The position numbers and the translations under genes are program-made. The notes below the pieces were generated by a model. The model did not search any database. It worked only from the letters and a program-made list of their open reading frames with translations, and was not told where the DNA came from. A DNA stretch of 58,873 nt from Candidatus Woesearchaeota archaeon (GTDB taxonomy: Archaea; Nanobdellota; Nanobdellia; Woesearchaeales; DSVV01). The DNA lies in the NCBI GenBank assembly GCA_016192995.1, contig JACPTB010000010.1, positions 1 to 58,873 on the forward strand. The letters are read 5' to 3'. How positions within the stretch are numbered: the first letter of the stretch is position 1; each line of letters starts with the position of its first letter. Positions 1-8,535 of the stretch are shown piece by piece.

Positions 1-426
1 TATCCATAAGCTCACGGTATATTTTGATACATCTATTGGTTGTGTTGTTGTAATTCCAGTATTTGCTGTAAAATAATATGCACCTTTACTATCATAGCCA
101 TCTGTTGGCTTGAACAAAGCTCCGTTGACAACAGCATCATTATTATTTGTCGAGTAATCTTTTGCCTTCGTTGCAGATTCAGCATGCGCTTCAAAAGGCA
201 GATTAAGCGAAGCAATTGAAATTCCATTCAATCTCCAATCAATGATATTTGTATACGGTTCTTCAGCTAAACCTGTTAAATATAAATCTGCATCATCGCT
301 ATTAATTGGAGTATCAGTTGAAGTAAGAATTGGATCAAAACCTGAAACAATTGCTGACAACAATAATAGGAATAACAATGAATAGGATTGTTTGTGTATT
401 TGAGATAATAATTTATGATCTTTCAT
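1..426 (-). CDS. LamG-like secreted protein, N-terminal part (runs off window)
   Basis: Open frame of 142 codons from an ATG at 426 to the left edge of the window; the C-terminus lies outside. The N-terminus has a basic start and a hydrophobic segment (about residues 14-25), read as a signal peptide or anchor. Residues from about 60 on (LNLPFEAH, KDYS-TNNND, VVNGA, GAYYFTAN, YTVSLWI) fit the first strands of LamG/concanavalin-A-like domains common in archaeal surface proteins. The LamG assignment is from remembered family pattern. Substrate is unknown. It is divergent from the SdpI-like gene, with a fold-back repeat between them. Confidence 0.65.
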   Translation of the reverse strand, partial: MKDHKLLSQIHKQSYSLLFLLLLSAIVSGFDPILTSTDTPINSDDADLYLTGLAEEPYTNIIDWRLNGISIASLNLPFEAHAESATKAKDYSTNNNDAVVNGALFKPTDGYDSKGAYYFTANTGITTTQPIDVSKYTVSLWI

Positions 427-513
427 CTTATTTACCCCAAGATAGGTATTGCATGATTGTATATAAATGTTCCTGTTAATTACTAAGTAGGTGTGAATAA
501 AGAGATACCATCA

Positions 514-667
514 GTACGTAATAAGTCTTCTATAGTTTTAGCGCCGGTTCAGCTTAAACGTATTATTTCGCTTGGATTTTTCTCTCTGGAACTCCGAAAA
601 ATCCCCACAATTAGTATGAGAAGAGCTTCACAAAAGTAGGCGCTAAAACCCATGACTTATTACGTAC
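514..667 (+). repeat. Fold-back repeat, copy 1 (type-1 arms)
   Basis: Imperfect palindrome with outer arms GTACGTAATAAGTC (514) and GACTTATTACGTAC (654). The core stem is GCGCC (541) against GGCGC (629-643 region). The apical hairpin is GGATTTTTC 574-582 and GAAAAATCC 596-604 around the loop TCTCTGGAACTCC. It lies between two divergent genes. No clear target duplication is seen at this copy. Confidence 0.9.
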
Positions 668-711
668 TTCTTAAAGTAAAATATTTATATTCCATTACTT
701 ATTTATATTTC

Positions 712-1374
712 ATGAAGCTTCAAAACTGGTGTATTCTGATCATTTTTCTGATACTGTTTGGCATAAGTTTTTACTTTTATCAAAAAATGCCAGCTCAAGT
801 ACCTATTGATTGGGATGAAAATGGAACTATTCAAGATTACGGTTCAAAAACATTTTGGATTTTCTTTATTCCTGAATTAAGTGTATTTTTGTTTTTACTC
901 CTTTATTATTTGCCTAGATATGATCCAATTCATAAAAATTTTGAGGGATTCAGAAATGCTTATGACTGGCTCATCGTAAGTTTCCTTGTTTTCTTCAGCT
1001 ATGTTCATACTTTGTTATTATTGGCTATGATCAATGTTAAACTTGATTTTTCACTGTTCTTCATGTTTGGAATAGGGATATTATTTTTTGCCATAGGTAG
1101 TGTTATGAAATATTTTAAAAGAAATTATTTTGCCGGGATTAGAACACCATGGACCTTGGAAAGCGATGTTGTTTGGGAAAAAACACATATGCTCGGAGGA
1201 ACTTTGTTTAAGATAAGCGGCATTATTACTTTAGTAAGCAGTTTCTTTTCTCCTTATGGGATATGGGTTGTTTTAGCTACTGCAATCGGTTCAACAATAG
1301 TTCTAATATGGTATTCTTATTATATTTATAAGAGAACTTTTCAAAACTCTCTAAAACACACCAACAAAAAATAA
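712..1374 (+). CDS. SdpI/DUF1648-family membrane protein
   Basis: About 220 aa. The N-terminal part has the DUF1648 pattern (MPAQVPIDWDENG then YGSK), followed by several membrane segments. The C-terminal half has the SdpI pattern (NYFAGIRTPWTL then VWEKTHMLGG). SdpI is the immunity protein against the SDP toxin in Bacillus, but most homologues have no tested function. The start chosen is the ATG at 712, because a TATA-like box (about 678-691) lies some 27 nt upstream. The longer frame from 652 would begin inside the fold-back repeat. The 3' end overlaps the convergent VTT gene by 24 nt. Confidence 0.8.
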   Translation: MKLQNWCILIIFLILFGISFYFYQKMPAQVPIDWDENGTIQDYGSKTFWIFFIPELSVFLFLLLYYLPRYDPIHKNFEGFRNAYDWLIVSFLVFFSYVHTLLLLAMINVKLDFSLFFMFGIGILFFAIGSVMKYFKRNYFAGIRTPWTLESDVVWEKTHMLGGTLFKISGIITLVSSFFSPYGIWVVLATAIGSTIVLIWYSYYIYKRTFQNSLKHTNKK

Positions 1375-2064
1375 TGCAACCATTAGATACCGCAAAGTTC
1401 TTGGGACAATCGCATATAGGATGAATTCTTTTAAGGTTAAATTAAATACACCGCCTAACATAGGAACATAAGGAACAGGTGTTGTAGCTCCCAATACCAT
1501 TAACCATTTTCCATGCTGTTCAAATTGGCTGCTCCATTTCAAATATTTAACTGTTCCATACATCCTGATTAATCCATGTTTTCCGTAGAGAATACCAAGA
1601 TAATAACCAGTAAAGCTCGCAATAGTACTGCCTATCAGCACTGCAGCAAGCACTGAATACCATGGCAAACCACCCAGAATACCAAAAATTAAAGCAATAT
1701 CCGGCGCAAGAGGAATTATCAAAGTATCAAGAATAAAAGACACTACCATGATCCCTCCATACCCATAGTTTTGAATAAATTCTTGAATTTCAGCTTCAAA
1801 TGTTCTATATCTGAAAAGCACATAGGAAAACAATATTATGATGCTGATTACAAGTATTGTTGTCAATAATTTGAAGTTTCTCCTAAAACGCTCATTTCTT
1901 GTAGCTTGAATTATCTTTTCTCCATATTCAATAACAATTTCTTCTCCCTTAATTACTATCATTTTTGTTCCTTGAACGGTTCTCACTACTGCATTCTTTG
2001 TATTTTGATGCGCTTTTGAAACAATCCGTCTGCTATGATGGTGAATATTTTGAGCGATATTCAT
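1351..2064 (-). CDS. VTT/DedA (SNARE-associated) family membrane protein
   Basis: 237 aa. The N-terminal 60 residues are basic and soluble. A membrane segment follows at about 68-86, then the VTT core: a hydrophobic segment with PLAPDIALIFGILGG, then GSTIASFTGYYLGILYGKHG, and TTPVPYVPMLGG in the usual proline-rich re-entrant region. DedA/VTT proteins are linked to lipid scrambling or lipid-carrier recycling; which applies here is unknown. Its ATG overlaps the stop of the upstream 573-aa gene by 4 nt, suggesting translational coupling. Confidence 0.8.
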   Translation of the reverse strand: MNIAQNIHHHSRRIVSKAHQNTKNAVVRTVQGTKMIVIKGEEIVIEYGEKIIQATRNERFRRNFKLLTTILVISIIILFSYVLFRYRTFEAEIQEFIQNYGYGGIMVVSFILDTLIIPLAPDIALIFGILGGLPWYSVLAAVLIGSTIASFTGYYLGILYGKHGLIRMYGTVKYLKWSSQFEQHGKWLMVLGATTPVPYVPMLGGVFNLTLKEFILYAIVPRTLRYLMVALFFVGVF

Positions 2065-3782
2065 AATAATCTGCCTGCTGCTTTTTTAATTTCCCATAAA
2101 AAGAATCCTGTTCCTAAAATATAAAAGAGTATCGTAATCATAAAAAAGACTAAAAAAAAGATCCCGGTAAAAAACGAATGGATTTGAAATTGCGAAATAA
2201 CAGCATTGATGAAAAAGCTGCTATAACTCATGAAAAAATAATAAACATATAGTATGAAATAAATCATTGCAGCTATAATTAAAAAATGTTGGATATGATT
2301 ATGAAAAAAATTATTCATATTGCAAATGAGAACAATAATTATTAACCCTAAAGCGAGGAGAAGACTAATGTGCAACTGAGTTATGTTGCTGCTGACAGAT
2401 CTTGTTAGAATATCAACACCTATAAATCCTGGTGTTTTAATAGAAGCTATCTTAAACACAGGATTTACTAAAAAGACAACTAATCCTCCTAAAAAAAGGT
2501 ACTGAAAAGCTGGAGGTATTTTAAGGGATTCTTTTCGATATATTGCGTACCATATCAACGCAGGAAATACAAAGAGAAACACGATAGCTATAATGTTCAG
2601 AAGATACCCTCCTATTATAAACATCGTTTCTGGAAAGGAAGCAGATGCAAGGTCACTGATCAGCAAACCATGGGCTTGCGTTGTAAATAACTCCTTGAAA
2701 TTAAAAATGATCGTATGCCCTGCCCCAAGATAATCAAAGTACATCCGGTCATGGACATGAATTAAATAAGGAATAAGGAAGTTACCAACATCAGTTAAAA
2801 GATGCAGCACCAGCATTCCTGTTACTCCAAATATTAAGCCCTGCCTTGAATGAAACATCGTTATAAAATGTTCATAAAAAGATTCTCCTAAACTCCCCAT
2901 TTTAAAAATAAAAGAATGAGGATGGAATTTGTCATGATGCTTTAATAATAATAACAGATAGGTGAATATAGCAATAATCAAAAGAGGAGCGTCAATAGCA
3001 AGCCCAAGCCATTCCATAATTAAATTAAATATTATGATAAAAAATCCAACAAGCACTATGAAAATCACCAAAGCCCTTACCATATATTTCCATTTTTTAT
3101 TCAAAGAACCTTCTTCATGTATAACATGCAACAAACTCGGTGATTTTATAGTATACCTATAACCAAAATATAATGATAATCCTATCAGAATAATACCGCC
3201 CATGATAAAACTGATTTTGTCAATAAGCGCAGCATGTTTGACAACGGTATTAATAAAAGGAATAAGAAAAGAATCAACGTCAGTAACAAGAAACCGCGAT
3301 GCTTTTCCATCAGTAATATGAACCACTACTTCAGGATTTGATAAGGTGATCCCATTGAATATGTTTTGCATCACTTCTTTGCTGAAATCTGCTGTTGTCA
3401 GATGCTGCAAGTCTGCAACCCTGATAGTAATATAACTCATCCCAGCAGTTAATTTTGTTTCTGCAAATGAAATAAGTTCTGAAGCTTTATGGAGAAGCTC
3501 TGTCTGGCTAAGCTGAGCTGCATTAATTAAATTCTTCATTATCATAAGAAAATAAGCAATAACAAGAGCGCCATCACCTATTTTATGCTTTTCTCCGAAG
3601 AATAGCTTAGTCAATGAAACGCGATATAAGAGGTATCCTAATGCAACCCAGGATACCAGCTTGTCAATATAATCCCATTCAGGAGTAATAATCTCGAGAA
3701 AATCGAGGATGTTAATAAAAATAAGAACTGCAAGAATAATTTCTTCGATATAACATCCAAGTTTATAGACTATACCCATCAT
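2061..3782 (-). CDS. Large multi-pass membrane protein of unknown function
   Basis: 573 aa. Two hydrophobic segments lie near the N-terminus (about 14-58). A soluble, probably extracytoplasmic stretch follows (about 90-185), and then some nine to ten membrane segments to the end. I recognise no catalytic motif. Starts at MMGIVYK; a TATA-like region lies upstream around 3800-3830. It is coupled by ATGA to the VTT-family gene, which suggests a shared membrane role. Function not assigned. Confidence 0.75.
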   Translation of the reverse strand: MMGIVYKLGCYIEEIILAVLIFINILDFLEIITPEWDYIDKLVSWVALGYLLYRVSLTKLFFGEKHKIGDGALVIAYFLMIMKNLINAAQLSQTELLHKASELISFAETKLTAGMSYITIRVADLQHLTTADFSKEVMQNIFNGITLSNPEVVVHITDGKASRFLVTDVDSFLIPFINTVVKHAALIDKISFIMGGIILIGLSLYFGYRYTIKSPSLLHVIHEEGSLNKKWKYMVRALVIFIVLVGFFIIIFNLIMEWLGLAIDAPLLIIAIFTYLLLLLKHHDKFHPHSFIFKMGSLGESFYEHFITMFHSRQGLIFGVTGMLVLHLLTDVGNFLIPYLIHVHDRMYFDYLGAGHTIIFNFKELFTTQAHGLLISDLASASFPETMFIIGGYLLNIIAIVFLFVFPALIWYAIYRKESLKIPPAFQYLFLGGLVVFLVNPVFKIASIKTPGFIGVDILTRSVSSNITQLHISLLLALGLIIIVLICNMNNFFHNHIQHFLIIAAMIYFILYVYYFFMSYSSFFINAVISQFQIHSFFTGIFFLVFFMITILFYILGTGFFLWEIKKAAGRLL

Positions 3783-3918
3783 ATTCTTTATGATGGGTAT
3801 AGTTTATAAACTTTTCATAACATTTAAATATACTTGAAATAACTCTCGACTTCATACTCAACTGATAAGGCTTACTAAGCTAAATCATTTGTTAATAATG
3901 AGTACGGAGGTTAAAACT

Positions 3919-3981
3919 ATGGAATGGCATATATTAGGAGATGACGAGGATGATAATTCTAATGACTGGGATGATGAATAG
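3919..3981 (+). CDS. Possible 20-aa acidic micropeptide
   Basis: A 21-codon frame with a strong Shine-Dalgarno (GGAGG at 3906-3910) eight bases before its ATG. The product has ten Asp/Glu and two Trp in 20 residues. A TATA-like stretch lies at about 3818-3830. Nothing else explains the good ribosome site in this intergenic gap. It is convergent with the gene ending at 4012. Function unknown; coding status is inferred from the ribosome site only. Confidence 0.4.
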   Translation: MEWHILGDDEDDNSNDWDDE

Positions 3982-4011
3982 ATAATTCATCACCTATTTT
4001 TTTCTTATTAT

Positions 4012-4605
4012 TTATTTCATAGTAATTGCTACTGCAATATCCTGATTAATCCCAAGAATGTTCTCTTTTGCTTGATATATTTTAAATTCTGGATCAAGAA
4101 AGTAATGCACGGTATCATTAACCATACGCTTAAGAATAGGGATGCCTTTTACAATTAAGTTAGATATATACAGAGAAACTAAATCAACTGACAATCCAAC
4201 TTTTCTTGCAACTTCAAAATTAGCAATACCATTTTTTTCATAGGTGTAAAGAGCCATAAACACTTCTTGCTCATTTCTTGTTAATTTATCAACGTGATAT
4301 TTTTTTTGCTGCTTACCTGATACTTGACCAATAAACAATACTAACTCATCTACACGCTCAGTAAGCTTTTCTATCTTAGCGTCTAAACGACAGAGATATT
4401 CATAATTTGTTTGAAGTTCATTAGTATTTTCATTAATGCTTTCTCTATGGTCGTTTAATTCGAGTTTGATCTTAGTAAATGCTTTTCTTATTTGTTCCTT
4501 TAAGTCCTCTAACATTGCTGTACCTACTAATCCCAAACCGTACACCCCCAAATAGTTTTTATAATCGAAGGGATATAAATACGTTTCTATTTTTGCGTAA
4601 TTCAT
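4012..4605 (-). CDS. Coiled-coil plus winged-helix protein
   Basis: 197 aa. Residues about 31-95 are strongly helical and charged (coiled coil), including LTERVDELVLFIGQVSG. Residues about 105-165 fit a winged helix (LTRNEQEVFMALYTYEKN then FEVARKVGLSVDLVSLYISNL). It is probably a DNA-binding or TrmB-like regulator, though the family is not named with certainty. The start at 4605 keeps an N-terminal YPFDYKNYLG segment; an internal Met at 4515 is an alternative. It lies 16 nt downstream of the metalloprotease gene on the same strand. Confidence 0.65.
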   Translation of the reverse strand: MNYAKIETYLYPFDYKNYLGVYGLGLVGTAMLEDLKEQIRKAFTKIKLELNDHRESINENTNELQTNYEYLCRLDAKIEKLTERVDELVLFIGQVSGKQQKKYHVDKLTRNEQEVFMALYTYEKNGIANFEVARKVGLSVDLVSLYISNLIVKGIPILKRMVNDTVHYFLDPEFKIYQAKENILGINQDIAVAITMK

Positions 4606-4621
4606 TACTGGCAGATGAAAA

Positions 4622-5320
4622 TTAAAATGCTAATGACATTGTCAACCTGTGTAGAGAAGAGTATATTCTTCTTTTTATAAGAAAATTCCGCAGCTTATTT
4701 TCCATTTCATCATACTTATTAAATTTAGATTCATCCTGTTTGAATAAAGCAGTGTGATGATATGATCTCCCTGAAGTGCAATTAAATTTATGCTTTTTAT
4801 GAAGCAATTCATGATACATCACATAATCCAATAGTTCTTCAGGAGCATTTCTTAACACTGAACTGATAATAATTTTATCAGAACCATATTCATAACTCCC
4901 CAGTTTCCTTGTTGATTGCTGACCCCAAACTAGATTAGGCGCATCAACTAAACCATTACAGTAAATATTATTCACCCGGTCAAATGATTGCTTTAGAATA
5001 GCGTCTTGCTTTGATTTAGGGATTGCTAGATGGATATTTTTAAGAAAGGTATTATATAATTCTAAATTCAACGTAGAGGGCGCTTGCGCATTTTCTCTGC
5101 CAAATACCTTTAACATAAGGCTTTGCAATAAACCAATTTTAATCTCATCACTGATTTTTCTCCAATGTTTGCTTAAATAAAATTCCATTTTAGAACGATT
5201 GTACTTAACATTAGCATTATATGATCTAAATCTTCCGGAGTAGGTTAAATCAAATTCATACACCGATGCTTTTTCCGGATAGAGTTCTTTCAATGCTTCT
5301 TGAATAAGTTCTGACATCAA
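4622..5320 (-). CDS. HExxH metalloprotease, SprT/YgjP-like
   Basis: 232 aa. Residues around 168-180 read YHELLHKKHKF, a zincin HExxH motif with a further histidine nearby. The later histidine pair in SYHHTALF can give a third ligand. The preceding part (SDKIIISSVLRNAPEELLDYVMYHE) has the strand-then-helix layout of SprT/YgjP-type zincins. The first 100 residues are not recognised. A role in proteolysis is inferred from the motif only. It appears to lead an operon with the winged-helix gene. Confidence 0.7.
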   Translation of the reverse strand: MMSELIQEALKELYPEKASVYEFDLTYSGRFRSYNANVKYNRSKMEFYLSKHWRKISDEIKIGLLQSLMLKVFGRENAQAPSTLNLELYNTFLKNIHLAIPKSKQDAILKQSFDRVNNIYCNGLVDAPNLVWGQQSTRKLGSYEYGSDKIIISSVLRNAPEELLDYVMYHELLHKKHKFNCTSGRSYHHTALFKQDESKFNKYDEMENKLRNFLIKRRIYSSLHRLTMSLAF

Positions 5321-5390
5321 GTTTATGTGAAAGAATTTTATTTATATGTTTATTGATTTCAGTTTTTTCTTACTTTGAGAAAATTATAAT

Positions 5391-5477
5391 GCAGAACATA
5401 AATAATTAATGAAAGTGTTATGTTCTGCAAACATAATAGCGAACAGAACAATATTAAAAATATAGGTTCGCTATTAT
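5391..5477. repeat. Two tandem perfect hairpins
   Basis: The first stem is GCAGAACATAA (5391-5401) with TTATGTTCTGC (5418-5428), 11 bp. The second is ATAATAGCGAAC (5433-5444) with GTTCGCTATTAT (5466-5477), 12 bp. Both are perfect and only four bases apart. They fill the gap between the metalloprotease and the toxin gene. They could be terminators, a structured RNA or a decayed mobile repeat. Confidence 0.8.
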
Positions 5478-5516
5478 AGATTACTACATGATAGAGTAAA
5501 ACATAAGGGTGTAGCG

Positions 5517-5870
5517 CTAGATTCCTCTATAACCAAACTTTTTATCATATTCTTTATGGTCAATAATATCGAGAACAAAAGCAATAATTTCTATTTCACT
5601 TTCTCCCTCAGTTAAAGTGTACAACATTCTCCAAAAAGCAGGGAGTTCTACTCGAAAGAGATTTACTACAGAATATCTTTGTTTATATTCCTCAGGAATT
5701 TTGTCTTTTCCTATGGGATCGCCGTAGTGGGGATTAGTCTTAATAAGTTCTACTTTTTGATTAACTGCTTTGAGAATCATCCGTTCCGTTTTTGAAGTTG
5801 GTGCTTCTTCATTGAGGTATTTGTACACCTCTTCAGCTTCTGGAGATAATTTTACACGCACTATCTTCAT
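5517..5870 (-). CDS. RelE/ParE-superfamily toxin
   Basis: 117 aa. The fold order fits RelE: VKLSPEAEEVYKYL at the N-terminus, KVELIKTNPHYGDPI in the middle, then YSVVNLFRVELPAFWRMLYTL and IEIIAFVLDIIDHKEYDK at the end. RelE/ParE toxins cleave mRNA on ribosomes or block gyrase; the target here is unknown. Its ATG overlaps the stop of the upstream antitoxin-like gene by 4 nt, the usual toxin-antitoxin layout. Confidence 0.75.
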   Translation of the reverse strand: MKIVRVKLSPEAEEVYKYLNEEAPTSKTERMILKAVNQKVELIKTNPHYGDPIGKDKIPEEYKQRYSVVNLFRVELPAFWRMLYTLTEGESEIEIIAFVLDIIDHKEYDKKFGYRGI

Positions 5871-6127
5871 AATTCAAGTCCCTCTGCGATTGCTTTTTGG
5901 AGATTTGGATTAGGGTTGTGTATCCAGGTTATGCCTCGCATGGTAACTAGGATTTTATTGCTGAGTTCAAGGTATTCAAGAATGACTTTAAGAGTATTAT
6001 GGTTTACTTGGCGTGGAAGGTGGTGTTTAAGCTCTGCAACGGTTATGACGCTTTCGTTCATGTTTTTTAGTGTATCTTCTACCATAAGGACGGTATTCAA
6101 TGTGGGGGAATGTTTGAGTTCTTGCAT
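5867..6127 (-). CDS. Antitoxin-like winged-helix protein
   Basis: 86 aa from the ATG at 6127. A GGTGA site stands six bases upstream, so this start is preferred over the in-frame GTG at 6136. The sequence (VITVAELKHHLPRQVNHNTLKVILEYLEL then ILVTMRGITWI) fits a small winged helix. Placement just before the RelE-like toxin with ATGA overlap makes it the likely antitoxin and autoregulator. A TATA-rich stretch lies upstream at about 6155-6185. Confidence 0.65.
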   Translation of the reverse strand: MQELKHSPTLNTVLMVEDTLKNMNESVITVAELKHHLPRQVNHNTLKVILEYLELSNKILVTMRGITWIHNPNPNLQKAIAEGLEL

Positions 6128-6312
6128 TTTAATCACCTATAGTTATTAACTTGTAACTATTATATACTAACTTATATATAAATATTTTGCTACTTTTTTG
6201 CTGTTTTCCACAGAATGTCAAAATATAAACTGTATTTACCGAATAAAAAAGAACTTGAACTCTTTGCCAAGTTTAGGTAAATCAATATAAACAGAGATCA
6301 TATCCTTCGGTT

Positions 6313-6576
6313 ATGGATGACTTATTAGCTGATGAGGCAGTACAGAAAGCATGGAGTAGAGAAGGAATTGAATTTTATAGAATAGGAATGAGAGTTACTA
6401 CGAGAGAAATGGTAGATGATATTAGATCTCCAAATAGTAAGGGAATTTCATATCAAGCAGATGAAAATGCAAGAAGAAATCCAATAGTAAGCCAATTGGG
6501 TCAGTTGCACGAAAATCTTGGAAATGGGTTAATGCGTGTTTATCAGGGAATGAAGAGAGATATTTCCTTAAAATAA
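6313..6576 (+). CDS. Hypothetical 87-aa protein
   Basis: A basic and acidic mixed small protein with no membrane segment. A TATA-like box (about 6282-6291) lies roughly 26 nt before the ATG, which supports expression as a leaderless mRNA. No family is recognised. It lies between the toxin-antitoxin promoter and the convergent aRF1 gene. Confidence 0.5.
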   Translation: MDDLLADEAVQKAWSREGIEFYRIGMRVTTREMVDDIRSPNSKGISYQADENARRNPIVSQLGQLHENLGNGLMRVYQGMKRDISLK

Positions 6577-6607
6577 TCATTTCTATCTTAGTTTTACCAT
6601 AGACTAA

Positions 6608-7711
6608 TTATTGTCCACTAACATCATATCTTAATATTGCTCCCACTTTACCTAAATCCCTTAATTGCACGCCTTCTCTTGTTTCTGTTGATATTAATTT
6701 AACTATGGTGTTAAATTGCTTTGCTGCTTCTTCAAATGCTTCTATTTTTGCATCATCTAATTGCTCTGATAATAACAAAGTGTCAACCACACCATTTTTA
6801 ACATGCGCCATGCAATCTTTTTCTCCATAAGCAACTTTACCCTGCTCAGTGCTGAACATACTGAAAAATTTCTGCATGATCTTTTTTTCTTCTGCTATTT
6901 CTTCAGAAGCAAGAACATCTTCGCATTTATCAACTAATTCCTGCAATCCAAACTCTTCAGTATATCCTAAATCTTTAATAGCGAGAATCTTCTTTTTAAC
7001 TTCATTAGTAATAAAATCTCCTTCAACAAACTCATATTTTGTTGGGCCAGGACCGCCTACTAAAATCCCTTTAATTTCACTTCGCCCTAAAAATTGATCT
7101 TTCATATAATCCCCAACTTTATTATAATGATCTTTTGCTGAAAGCTCTCGGTTGCGTGCGAAACGGACTGAACTCTGACCACCGGCCTTAAACTTTCCTG
7201 GAACCTCGGAATGCGTTTTAACTAAGGGAATTATTGTTTTTCCTTTAAGCAATGCTATAATTGCATCCCTTCTATCAAGAACCACTAATCCATACACTGC
7301 TTTTGATTCACACATCTCTTTTAATGGCTCAAGAATAAATTCTTTATCACATCTATACAACCGCAAGTTTAAAGGCACTGGCGGTTCAATACTCCAAACT
7401 TGAATATCTGACTGACCTTCACGCTCAGCCACGTTGCCTGCAAATGCAGCTAAACCATTTGCCGGAGTTCTTCCTACAATCCGTAAATGCTGAATCATCT
7501 TTTCTAAAGCAGCAGTGACATTGTCTCTTGTCTGCTTAGATTTAATGTTCTTGGCAGTACCCTGCTCTTGAGCAAGATGATTCATAATTTTAGTCATTTC
7601 ATAACCGACAGGAACATAGACAGTCACTAATTCAGTATGCCTGCCTCTATATTGTTCCAGAGTTTTGATAATTTTATTCAGTTTAAATCGTTCAGCTGCT
7701 GAGATTGACAT
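6608..7711 (-). CDS. prf1: Peptide chain release factor aRF1
   Basis: 367 aa. All landmarks of class-1 archaeal/eukaryotic release factors are present: NIKS (residues 55-58) and YRCDKEF (119-125, the YxCxxxF motif) for stop-codon reading, and GGQ (177-179) for peptidyl-tRNA hydrolysis, followed by GPGPTK. At 367 aa it is somewhat shorter than typical aRF1 (about 400-420). The deficit seems to lie in the C-terminal domain, where the small inserted subdomain seems missing. A TATA-like box lies about 27 nt upstream, fitting a leaderless transcript. Confidence 0.95.
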   Translation of the reverse strand: MSISAAERFKLNKIIKTLEQYRGRHTELVTVYVPVGYEMTKIMNHLAQEQGTAKNIKSKQTRDNVTAALEKMIQHLRIVGRTPANGLAAFAGNVAEREGQSDIQVWSIEPPVPLNLRLYRCDKEFILEPLKEMCESKAVYGLVVLDRRDAIIALLKGKTIIPLVKTHSEVPGKFKAGGQSSVRFARNRELSAKDHYNKVGDYMKDQFLGRSEIKGILVGGPGPTKYEFVEGDFITNEVKKKILAIKDLGYTEEFGLQELVDKCEDVLASEEIAEEKKIMQKFFSMFSTEQGKVAYGEKDCMAHVKNGVVDTLLLSEQLDDAKIEAFEEAAKQFNTIVKLISTETREGVQLRDLGKVGAILRYDVSGQ

Positions 7712-7734
7712 GATCTATAAGAACTGGAGATGAT

Positions 7735-8037
7735 TTATAAAGTTAATTTATTCAAATCCATTTGTATTAAAACAATGGGTATGATCGGAATAAACCACAT
7801 GAAAAAAAACCATAGTACTGGACTGTTGTCTTTTCGTACATAATTTGAAAACCCTTCTGCATATCTAAAAAGCCAATAAAGGCAAACAATAGGAATAATA
7901 AGCAACCATGCTGTTGGAATTTGAGCGCCCTGGGATTTTATCTCTTCTTTTGTTTTTACAAACCAATAGATACCATAAATTCCTAACGTGATTATCATAA
8001 AGATAATCACTAATGCTGGATTTCTTCGCTTAACCAT
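7735..8037 (-). CDS. DUF4234-like small membrane protein
   Basis: 100 aa from the ATG at 8037, chosen because GAGGTG stands about eight bases before it. The longer frame to 8079 has no such site. The N-terminus is basic (MVKRRNP), then two to three membrane segments with TLGIYGIYWFVKTKEEI, the DUF4234 hallmark, and later YWLFRYAEGFSNYV. Function unknown. Its 3' end lies 23 nt from the aRF1 start on the same strand. Confidence 0.7.
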   Translation of the reverse strand: MVKRRNPALVIIFMIITLGIYGIYWFVKTKEEIKSQGAQIPTAWLLIIPIVCLYWLFRYAEGFSNYVRKDNSPVLWFFFMWFIPIIPIVLIQMDLNKLTL

Positions 8038-8102
8038 GACTAACACCTCTGTTATGTTAACTATTTGAGTGGGCAGCATATTTATTGTTCTGTCTTGTCG
8101 AA

Positions 8103-8189
8103 AAAAATAATATTATTGGCAGGCAAACCGCTTTTACTGCGGTAAAAGCTCGGCATGATACATGCCGTTTGCGCCAATATTATTTTTTT
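8103..8189. repeat. Three-way-junction palindrome
   Basis: An outer stem AATAATATTATTGGC closes with GCCAATATTATT. A second stem GCAAA/TTTGC follows. Inside are two hairpins: CCGC-TTTTACT-GCGG and CGGCAT-GATA-ATGCCG-like. The whole forms a closed three-way junction of about 87 nt between two minus-strand genes. It does not carry the GTTCCAG loop of the other repeats here. It could be a structured RNA, an attenuator or a mobile palindrome. Confidence 0.75.
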
Positions 8190-8265
8190 CTCTCCGTCAA
8201 ATTATGCTATTCACTACGAATAATTCCTACCTACCTGATTAGATTATTAGATCACATTAGAGTGA

Positions 8266-8481
8266 CTAATTTAATGCATATATCCTTACAAACCCATAGA
8301 GAACTAACAAGACAATGATAGCTATAATTGTTTTTGTCACTCCCATAGGTATAAGGAAAATAAGGATAAAAAGTACTAAGAAGAAACTATTAAGCCCAAA
8401 AAGATTCCGCTTACTGTGCTTGTATCTTTCTGCATCTTCTTCAAGGCTTTCTTTATATGCTTCTGCACCAATTCCTGACAT
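8266..8481 (-). CDS. Small two-segment membrane protein
   Basis: 71 aa. A charged N-terminal third (EAYKESLEEDAERYKHSKRN) precedes two hydrophobic segments (about 29-66). No family is recognised. It lies 54 nt downstream of gatE on the same strand and may be co-transcribed. Coding is supported by composition and the lack of a competing frame. Confidence 0.5.
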   Translation of the reverse strand: MSGIGAEAYKESLEEDAERYKHSKRNLFGLNSFFLVLFILIFLIPMGVTKTIIAIIVLLVLYGFVRIYALN

Positions 8482-8535
8482 AATTAGTTAGGAACTTTTT
8501 GGCTTTTTATATTTAACTGTTTCAATCATTAAAGA

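Noticed and set aside
6217-6282. 21-codon frame MSKYKLYLPNKKELELFAKFR-like before the 87-aa gene
   Set aside because: No ribosome site and it overlaps the downstream promoter. Not enough to call a gene.
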